Shown here piece after piece: positions 54,945-64,000 of a stretch of DNA of 64,000 nt (position 1 is its first letter; each line of letters opens with the position of its first letter). Made by a program: the position numbers and the translations under genes. The DNA is taken from assembly GCA_033239005.1 (NCBI GenBank), contig BSQZ01000095.1:1501867-1565866 (forward strand), written 5' to 3'. The stretch is from Lamellibrachia satsuma (lineage: Eukaryota > Annelida > Polychaeta > Sabellida > Siboglinidae). The notes under the pieces were generated by a model, which worked only from the letters and a program-made list of their open reading frames with translations, had not been told where the DNA came from and ran no database searches.

Positions 54945-55295
54945 GAGGAACCCGGAGCCACATCTGGTCACGTTATTTCCGGAACCTGGAGCCACTTGAG
55001 GTATCTGGCGCCACTTCCGGAGGAATCAGAAGCCATTTTCGGAGGATCTCGGGTAGTCACACCCGGTCACGTCACTTCCGGAGGAACCCGGAGCCACTTT
55101 AGGAGGAACCGCGAGCCACTTCTAGAGGAACCTGGAGCCACTTTCGGAGGAATCCGGAGCCACTTTCGGAGGAACCCGGAGTCACATCCGGTCACGTCAC
55201 TTCAGGAGGAACCCGGAGCCACTTCTGGAAGAACCCGGAGCCACTTCTGGAGGTATCTGAAGCCACTTCTGGAGGAACTCGGAGCCATTCCTGGA
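54945..55295. repeat. About 21-bp ggaggaacccggagccact repeat
   Basis: Some 15 degenerate units of ggaggaacccggagccactt with tc in the outer part of the left arm. I see no counterpart in the right arm. Confidence 0.85.
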
Positions 55296-57467
55296 GGAAT
55301 TGAAATGTGTTACATTTCTGTGTCATTTTCGTTAAATGTGTGACATTTCTCTATAATTTTCTTTAACTTATGATATTTAAGCATCAGTTTCTTTAAATGT
55401 GTGATATGTATGTGACATTAAAAAATATGTGACATTTCTCTACCAGTTTCTTTAAATGTGTAGTATTGTTGTGTCATTTTCTTTAGATGTGTGGCGTTTG
55501 TGCGTCATTTTCTTTTAAAGTGTTAAATTGTTTGTGACATTTTATTTAAATGTGTGACATTGTTGTGTCTATTTCTTTAAATGTGCGACATTGCTGTGAC
55601 ATTTTCTTTAAACTTGTGACATTTTTCTGACAGTTCTTTAACTTTTGACATTTATGTGTCATATTATTTAAATATTTACATATATTTAAATATTTAAACA
55701 TTTCTCTATCATATTTTGTAACTTATGACATAGTTGTGACATTCTCTTTAACAGTGCGAATTGTTTGTGAAATTTTATTTATCTTGTGACATTGTCTTTA
55801 AATGTGTACCATTTCTATCATTTTCTTTAAATGTGTTGCATTGTTGTGTCATTTTCTTTAAACCTGTGACATTTATGTGTCATTTTCTTTAAATGCGTAG
55901 CATTTCTTTATGATATTCTTCAAATGAGTAACATTGTTGTGTCATTTTCTTCAACTGCTTGACATTTTGCTGTCATTTCCTTTAACTGCGAAACATTTTT
56001 CGGTAATATTTCTTTAAATGTGTGACATTTGTCTGTCATTTTATTTAATTGCGTGACATTTCTCTGTCATTTTCTATAAATTTATGACATGTCTATGTCA
56101 TGTTTCCTTAAATGTGTGTAATTTCTCTATCATTTTCTTTAACTGCGTGTCATTTTACTGTCACTTTCTTTAAATGCGTGTCATTTCTCTGTCATTTACT
56201 TTAACTTCGTGAAATTTTGCTGTCATCTTTAACTGCGAAACATTTTTGCTGACATTTTCGTTAAATTTGTGTCGTTTTTCTATAATTTTCTTTAACCGTA
56301 ATTACATGTTCATTCACCACTGCCCTCCTTCACAGCCAAACATCTTTATCCTTCGATTAACCCCGTCTGCTAGCATCTTCATCCGCTACAGACTACCTTG
56401 TATCATGTTGCTGTAATATTAATTTTGCTGTCGTTTTCTTTAACTGTTTGACATTTTGCTGTCATTTGGTTAACTACGTTTATGTTTTGAATTTTTTTTA
56501 AACTTTGTGTTTTGAAAAGTTTGTGATTTGAAAAGTTTATGATTTGAATAGTCTGTGTTTTAGAAATTTGTGTTTTGACAAGTTTGTGAATCGAAAATTT
56601 GTTTTTTGAAAAAAAAGTGTTGTGATTTGTAGGTTTGTTTGTTTGTTTTAATATATCAAATTGCATGTTTATCAATGTGGAAGAGTGACGTGGCAAACAT
56701 GTAAGAAATGTCGTTAACAAACCAAATTATCTGTATAACTAAAATTGCTACTTAGACAGATAAAAACGGCACTGGTATACCTTAGCAAAAATGTTACATA
56801 CCTAGCTAAGTGTGACATCTGCACATCTAAAAGTGACACTTACCTTGCTGTCGGTGATGAAGGAAGGCGCCTTTACTGCGGAACTACTACTAGACGTGAG
56901 TGGACATTCAAGCCGCATAAATCAACAACCTACCAAAACATTTGTTGATGTCATCAATTAAAATACCTACAGCGGAAATGTTTCAACATTGTTGCAAACT
57001 GGAGCATTTTATGTGTCTGTCGGCGGAAAATTATATCTAACGATCAAAACAAACATCGGGTCAATCAGTGCAAAGACATTCTAGATGGTTTTAGAAGATT
57101 CTTAAAAACTGTCCATTAATTTTAAAAGGTTCTACTCGCTAGAGGCACTTTATCAGACTATGTCCAAGACTTATTATTATTAAACAAAGCGCCACTAGCA
57201 CAACACTGACCTATCGTAAGCTAACTGACTTTTATTTCTTACACGTTTACAGCTGGATGTCTTCCAAGGTGTTGTACCGGAAGTTGGTCCCGGCGCTTCC
57301 AACCACATGGAATGACGTCATTGTTTCCGGGCCCTAAGGGCCCCTTACAGCTCAGACAGTTTAATATCAAGTACCCTGCAGAAGGGATAACTGGAGTGTG
57401 TTTGGCTGTGAAGATGGGAAGTGATGAATGAAGATGCAGTGATACATATTTGAAAAAAATTACAGCA

Positions 57468-57775
57468 AAATGAAACACAGTTAAAGAAAACGACAACAAA
57501 ATGATACACAGTTAAAGAAAACGACAACAAAATGATACACAGTTAAAGAAAACGACAACAAAATGATACACAGTTAAAGAAAACGACAACAAAATGATAC
57601 ACAGTTAAAGAAAGCAACCACAAAATGATACACAGTTAAAGAAAGCGACAACAAAATGTTACACAGTTATTAAAGAAAACGACAACAAAATGATACACAG
57701 TTAAAGAAAGCGACAACAAAATGATACACAGTTAAAGAAAACAATAGCAGAATGTCACACAGTTAACAAATGACA
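57468..57775. repeat. 31-bp repeat (right arm)
   Basis: About nine units of aaaatgatacacagttaaag then aaaacgacaac. The same unit reappears at 59761-59850. Confidence 0.9.
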
Positions 57776-57896
57776 GCAGAATATAAATGAAAGCAAAATG
57801 ACTCAGAGTGGTGTGTAACGGATGAAGGTGCTAGCAGACGGATTGAATCGAAGGTCAAAGATATTTACCTGTGAAGGTGGACAGTGGTGAATGAAA

Positions 57897-58626
57897 AGGT
57901 AATGACACGGGGTTAAAGAAAATGTGATGACACGGGGTTAAAGAAAATGTGATGACACGGGGTTAAAGAAAATGTAATGACACGGGGTTAAAGAAAATGT
58001 GATGACACGGGGTTAAAGAAAATGTGATGACACGGGGTTAAAGAAAATGTAATGACACGGGGTTAAAGAAAATGTGATGACACGGGGTTAAAGAAAATGT
58101 CATGACATGGGGTTAAAGAAAATGTAATGACACGGGGTTAAAGAAAATGTAATGACACGGGGTTAAAGAAAATGTGATGACACGGGGTTAAAGAAAATGT
58201 GATGACACGGGGTTAAAGAAAATGTGATGACACGGGGTTAAAGAAAATGTGATGACACGGGGTTAAAGAAAATGTGATGACACGGGGTTAAAGAAAATGT
58301 GATGACACGGGGTTAAAGAAAATGTAATGACACGGGGTTAAAGAAAATGTGATGACACGGGGTTAAAGAAAATGTGATGACACGGGATTAAAGAAAATGT
58401 AATGACACGGGGTTAAAGAAAATGTGATGACACGGGGTTAAAGAAAATGTCATGACACGGGGTTAAAGAAAATGTCATGACACGGGGTTAAAGAAAATGT
58501 AATGACACGGGGTTAAAGAAAATGTAATGACACGGGGTTAAAGAAAATGTGATGACACGGGGTTAAAGAAAATGTGATGACACGGGGTTAAAGAAAATGT
58601 AATGACACGGGGTTAAAGAAAATGAT
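57897..58626. repeat. 25-bp minisatellite, about 29 copies (right arm)
   Basis: The unit is gatgacacggggttaaagaa then aatgt, with g/a/c variation at one site. It is absent from the left arm, so it expanded after the inverted structure formed. Confidence 0.94.
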
Positions 58627-59656
58627 GCAAAAATGGCACACATTTAAAGAACATGACAGCGAAATTATACACATCTAAAGAAAATAACACACGTATTTAA
58701 AGAAAACATCAAGCAGTTAAAGAAAATGACAGAAAAATGACACACATTTAAAAAAGTGACAGTAAAATGACACGCAGTTAAAAATAATAATATAGAAATG
58801 ACACATAACGGCAAAAGTGCCACGCAGTTAAAACAATAAAAGCAAAACGTCACGCAGTTAAAAAAGATGACAACAAAATGACACACCGTTAAAGAAAATG
58901 ACAGCCAAATGTCGAGCAGTTAAAGAAATGATAGACAAATGTCACAAGTTTAAAGAAAATGACACAGAAATGTCACAAGTAAAAGAAAGTTTAAAGAAAA
59001 TGTAACAACAATGTTACACATTTTAAGAAAATTATAGAGAAATGTCACACATATAAAGAAAATGTCATAAAAATGTCACACTCTTAATGCCACACAACAA
59101 TGTTACACATTTAAAGAAAATGATAGAGAATTGTTATACGTTTAAAGAAAATAACACAGAAATGTCACAAGTTAAAGAAAATGTCACAACAAATGTTACT
59201 TTGTTAAAGAAAATGTCTCAACAATGTCACACATTAAACAAAATGCCACAACATTGTCACGAGTTAACGAATGTGATAGAGAAATGTTACACATATAAAG
59301 AAAATTACATAAAATGTCATGTGACCGGATGTGGCACCGTGCACCTCACGACTCATAGCATCATTCGTAGACCACCCTTCTACTACTGTCGTATTATGTG
59401 CTATCTGAACATGTTGTTCACGGGTAATTAAAATCCTTTCCTACACCATATATCAGCGCTTACTGGTTGTTATTGTGATATTACAATGTCAACATATGCG
59501 CATATAAAGGTAGAGAAGTGATGTTTCTCACTGGTGCATTGCTCATTTTGACGGAACTCGACGGCCATTGCTAACATTAAAACTATTTCATCGAATGCAC
59601 AATTTGGGGTCATTGCAAATGGCCGACAATTTAAATAATATTATATTGTCGAATGG

Positions 59657-60000
<344 letters not shown>

Positions 60001-60084
60001 AACACCCACACACGCACACGCACACGCACACGCACACGCACACGCACACACACACTATTACATCTTAATGCTAGTTAGTTCCGC

Positions 60085-60265
60085 CCGAGAGTGGTGAGGT
60101 AGAGGTATCAGTCTCCCAGCTCCCACTGGTTTGTCTTGGGGCCAACCTCCCACCTGTTTTGGGGACCAACCTCTCATCTGCCACCTATTTTTGAGGCCAA
60201 TCTGTCACCAATTTTAAGACCAGCCTTCCACTTCCCAATTCCAGCCACACCCTCATTAGCGCGGT
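60085..60265 (-). repeat. GGGAGGTTGG interspersed repeat, copy 3
   Basis: It reads cttggggccaacctcccacc, ggggaccaacctctcatctg and ccagccacaccctcat, the same family as 24236 and 30700. Confidence 0.65.
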
Positions 60266-60700
60266 CACGTGTCCTCATTTAAGCCGTCCGTTTTGGAGTA
60301 TTTCCGTGAACGAGCTTCCAATCCTCGCCAGTGGAGCCGACACGCGAAAGCCGGCGAACGAACGAACACAGTGTTAAATATAATTTTCGATTTATTTTAT
60401 TGTGGGAATTGTCTCAATATAAGTCAAGATGAGAATTGTTTATGAAATGTTACTCATAATTCATGAGTTAGAACGAGATTCCTCAGATATTTGTCCAGGT
60501 TCTGGACAAACATCCGGGTTTTGTCACAATGGGAAATGCAGTTTGCCACGATGCGGTTGTAAAAGCGACAAACGATAGCGCCACATTGCGGGGCCTTGTT
60601 AACCGAGGCTACGCGAAAATTAAATGTGATGCAGCGCCGCCATATGGTGGGTTGGGAACTTGTCTGTAACACGAAAAACGAATCCTCCAGTGTGATCAAG
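60266..60700. other. Nothing recognised
   Basis: Mixed-composition DNA with one short - strand ORF lacking support. Confidence 0.45.
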
Positions 60701-60719
60701 AAGCTATCTCCAGCTGCCA

Positions 60720-62000
60720 CGATGTCTTCTTTTTTTTGCTGTCAATGCTGATGTAAACTTCCACATGCAGTTATTCCACATAATCTCCTTCATCTTATGC
60801 AGCACGGTGCTCTTACTATTGCCGAAGAGCACTGTCACACTGTTATATGTAGAAACATGTTGGCTGAACAGCAGGTAAGTCTTAAGAGCTCCAATCTTCT
60901 CCTGGATGTCGAGAACGTTGACACAGGAAACCAGGCCTCGCCCCATGTACACACCGTCGGGTGTTCCACTGGCCTGATTCACCAGCATTGGAAACCACCT
61001 GATCTGTTGAGAGAATCAGCTTGTCCGCATCCTCCTCGGCCTGCTGGCACTGGACAGAATCGTTTGCAGTGCATTGTGCAATAACTAAGATGAGGTGTGT
61101 CTTGCTGGTTTAGTAACTTGTGTTGCCGAGAAAGCTGTGCTGGGGGACTAATGGCATCGTGCTCGCATCGAACAGTAAGTATGATCCCGAGCCTGCTCAA
61201 CCATGTTGATAGCCCAGTCATCCATATTCATCTTGGTGTCCGTGAATGGCACCCGATCAGTTTTGTTGCTGCAGTTCTTCCAACGAAAGTATCATCACAA
61301 TTGACGTTCGGAGTCGCGACTACTCCATTTGAGATATCAATCAGATTGTTGTGGTCAGATGGGGATGGCTCCGCAGCGAAGATGTCAGTGAACAATTTGG
61401 TGTGCTTCTGAGAGAGGCGCACAGATTCAGGTCTCAAGACCCACTACTGATCGGATATAGATGAGTTTACACCAGCGAACTTATCAAGCGCTGCACATAT
61501 CAGAATTCATTTGGGCAGTGCACCTGTTAACTTTGCCAGGGTAGAATCCGTGGTGCCTCGACCGTGGTGAAATCTAAATTCATCTTCAACATTGTCATCA
61601 GACGCTGCCCGATTCACGCCGTAGAAGTGGTTTGTCCTCTTAGGAACGAACATTCCCTTATCAACAAACATTAGCAGCACGCAACTCCTGCTTCACTCTT
61701 ATCGCCTGCTGCAGATAGAGACGCGCACACTTGGCGTAGACGAAGTGGACAGCAGCATTGAATATTGGTATCATTTCCTCTACACAAACCAACAGCAGGG
61801 CAAAGTTACCGGTCCGCGTTGAAAAGTTGAAGAGGCTCACCAATTTGATATACTGCAGTGATTGCACCACAGGTTTGCGGTTCTGGTTCTCCCAGCAGTT
61901 TCGAACGCAATCAGCAGTGCCGAACGCAATCAACTGCCTCCACAGCGTGGTCGTGCAAGTCCCGAGAAGATACGAGCAGCATCTTGAGGTGATTGGTATC
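60720..62000 (-). pseudogene. Degraded copy of a repetitive invertebrate gene family of unknown function
   Basis: Broken - strand frames give, in order, KLVSLFNFSTRTGNFALLL and IPIFNAAVHFVYAKCARLYL (61661-61933), SDHNNLIDISNGVVATPNVN (61228-61437), CQQAEEDADKLIL (near 61050), and VTVLFGNSKSTVLHKMKE (near 60800). This order matches large multicopy proteins of unknown function in many invertebrate genomes, recalled from pattern, not searched. They carry W/FAxxHxxYAxxxxLYL, NIATGVxA, EDADxLI and CDxxSxLFGxxK blocks. Many stops and shifts show it is dead. Confidence 0.5.
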
Positions 62001-62846
62001 GAGCTGTGCCACTGAGCTGTCAGCGAAGACTATCTCCCAGCAGGCGTCAGTGCAAGCACCTGACGTCATGTAGCCTATTGAACCCATTACATATTGAAAA
62101 CCCCTCAGCCTTAGGACGACAGCTTAAAGTTGTGGAGGAGAGAGCAATATCCCAACAGCCTTGATGTGTAGGGGCTGATCAAACGAAGCAAGACTTCTGT
62201 CACGGGCGGTCACTCTCCTTATTGGCTGCGTTGAATCGCGATTGATAAGAGAACGGCACAATACTGGCCTTCTCGTTGTGCTGTTGGCTGTCTGCACAAG
62301 GGCAATCCAATCGGATGAGAAGGGCGACTGAGGTAGAAGCCAAACCTCACAAGTTGTCCATTTTGACGCCGCTCATCTTCAGCTTGCAGAGAGGTTCAGG
62401 AAGAGAAGAAGGAAACGCTTGAGCACCACATATGTCAACCCTGGTATGGTTCGCTTTTGGTATTACTTCAACTGAATATTATTGTAGTTAGCAACGACTG
62501 AAGCTGCCTTGACCTTCGCCTGAAGCTGAAGTAGAACATTTTTCAGCTTGGAAAGGCGGTGTAGTCACCGTTGTTCCACCAATCACGTGGAAAGTCCCTT
62601 ACCCTGTTGCAGTGGCAATGCTGACATCAGCATTGTCGAAGACTGATTGCACAAGGCCGGTGTTGAATTCGCTCAAGTAGATTGATGTCGCCCTGGTGGG
62701 ACGGGTCCCATACAATGGCTCCATATTCTAGGACAGGCCGCACAAGTCTTTTACTGTTCATTGGGCAGTGGCGTACGTTACGCCTCAGAAAACCGAGCGT
62801 GGAGTTTGCTTCTTTGTAACGGTTGACAAATGTGAGTGTCATTTAA

Positions 62847-62975
62847 GGTCGTCTGAAATAGTAAGGCCAATGTATGGGTTGCTGTTAACGTGTTCCAGGA
62901 CGATGTTATTTAAGGTCGTCTGAAATAGTAATGCCAATGTATGGGTTGCTGTTAACGCGTTCCAGGACGATGTTA
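62847..62975. repeat. 68-bp direct duplication inside LINE coding sequence
   Basis: Two copies of a unit containing ttaaggtcgtctgaaatagt and aatgtatgggttgctgttaa. On the - strand it encodes VNSNPYIGLTISDDLK-type sequence, so the duplication lies in the former ORF. Confidence 0.9.
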
Positions 62976-63031
62976 TTTAAACTGTAGAAGAAATCAGTTT
63001 TGCTTTTTATACTGAGGATGTAACATTTGTT

Positions 63032-63262
63032 TGTGTTGAAGCTCATTCCCTGTTGTTTGTGTTGAAGCTCATTCCCTGTTGTTTGTGTTGAAGCTCATTC
63101 CCTGTTATTTGTGTTGAAGCTCATTCCCTGTTGTTTGTGTTGAAGCTCATTCCCTGTTGTTTGTGTTGAAGCTCATTCCCTGTTGTTTGTGTTGAAGCTC
63201 ATTCCCTGTTGTTTGTGTTGAAGCTCATTCCCTGTTGTTTGTGTTAAGCTCATTCCCTGTTC
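63032..63262. repeat. 26-bp minisatellite inside LINE coding sequence, about 8 copies
   Basis: The unit is tgtttgtgttgaagctcatt then ccctgt. The - strand of one unit encodes EQGMSFNTN, the LINE segment between motif C and the Lys-Cys of motif D. Confidence 0.93.
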
Positions 63263-64000
63263 TTTGCCCACTTCTCTAGTTGCCTCAGGTAGTTTTGGAG
63301 AGTGGTGTGATCTCTGAAAGTCTTGATCCCTCTGTATAGTAAACAGTCACCGGCAAACAGGTGGACTTGGGACATGACGAACTGCGGTAGATCGTTTACG
63401 TGGCACAGGAAGAGCAAAGGACCTAGCACTGTGCACTGTGGGACACTAGAGTCGACGGGTACTTCTCTCGATTCACCATCCAACACTACTCTCATTGAGC
63501 GTCCGATCAGGAAGTTTTCTAGCCACTTGTGTGGTCCCTGCTATGCCATAGTGTGAGAATTTATGGAGGAGTTTCCTGTGGGGGACGGTATCGAACGCCT
63601 TGCTGAAATCCAATATTGCCATGTCTACTTAGGTTCGAGAGTCGAAGGACGTGAAAAGGTTATGCATGGTGGTTAGGAGTTGTGTTTCACAAGAAAGGCC
63701 TGCTCTGAACCCATTGCTGAGATGTATCAGAATGTTCTGTTTTTTTGAGGTAGGTCATGAGGTGGTGGTAGATAATGTGCTCAAGTTGTTACATTGGGCA
63801 GACATCAGGGAGATGGAACGGTAGATGTGTGTCTCTTTTTTTGAAGACAGCCGACACATTTACTGTACGCCAGTCTGATGGTAAGGTGCCCGTGTCCAGT
63901 GATCTGGGGAAATGGGTGTCAGCGCAATTCTTCAGAACGGGGGTCTGGACAGGGCCGCAGGCTTTAAATAGTTTGATGGACTTGAGTAATTTCCGTACTC

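Larger units (their letters stand above)
54690..59400. mobile_element. Foldback-like structure with long, internally repetitive inverted arms
   Basis: The outer ends pair: gtgccacatccagtcacatg (54751) with catgtgaccggatgtggcac (59315). The inner marker pairs: cttcgattaaccccgtctgc (56353) with gcagacggattgaatcgaag (57834). Between these markers the left arm is made of tgtgacatttctgtcatttt/ctttaaa-type units (55310-56480) and the right arm of their complement, tttaaagaaaatgacagaaa (57468-59310). The spacer is about 56480-57460. No transposase is visible. The layout recalls the Drosophila Foldback elements. Confidence 0.7.
62590..64000 (-). mobile_element. Degraded CR1/jockey-like LINE, runs off the right edge
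   Basis: Reading the - strand from the window edge: LPSDWRTVNVSAVFKK, LDFSKAFDTVPHRKLLHKF (RT motif A), RVVLDGESREVPVDS then VPQCTVLGPLLFLCHVNDLP (motif B), LFAGDCLLYRGI (motif C with FAGD in place of FADD), then EANSTLGFLRRNVRHCP and LEYGAIVWDP. Stops, frameshifts and two internal tandem duplications make it a relic. It belongs to a different subfamily from the LINE at 40977. Confidence 0.85.

Overview
The window is animal nuclear DNA: split genes with GT-AG introns, non-LTR retrotransposons, tRNA-derived SINEs, and very many micro- and minisatellites. The proteins are bilaterian-like. The intron structure and repeat content suggest an invertebrate, plausibly a mollusc, but I cannot place it to species. 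Three genes can be built from splice signals and reading frame; the rest is repeat, transposon relic or sequence in which I see nothing.

1-20 kb, + strand: 21 exons of the cohesin ATPase subunit SMC3, from about human residue 275 to the stop at 18450. The 5' part lies left of the window. The exons join without a frame break into 943 residues, the same length as the matching part of human SMC3. One intron (8812-9172) reads as a minor-spliceosome AT-AC intron. At three other introns the 3' splice junction itself has been amplified into a minisatellite, so decoy acceptors stand in front of the real one.

20-38 kb, + strand: minisatellites, including a 2.2-kb array of 14-bp units with an exact 420-bp higher-order duplication. 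Among them run the small, phase-consistent exons of an unrecognised membrane and coiled-coil protein (start 23606). One of its introns holds a roughly 3-kb inverted-repeat element.

38-49 kb, - strand: a two-exon rhodopsin-type GPCR (TM1-2 at 49140-49304, TM3-7 at 38096-38806). Its intron of about 10.3 kb holds a nearly intact CR1/jockey-like LINE with two nonsense codons, a truncated sister copy, an L2-like fragment and a (TG)n tract of more than 770 bp.

49-64 kb: SINEs, a 51-bp array open on both strands, a foldback-like structure (54.7-59.4 kb) with long internally repetitive inverted arms, a degraded repetitive-family gene on the - strand (60.7-62 kb), and a degraded LINE running off the right edge. 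Two minisatellites here arose inside LINE coding sequence.
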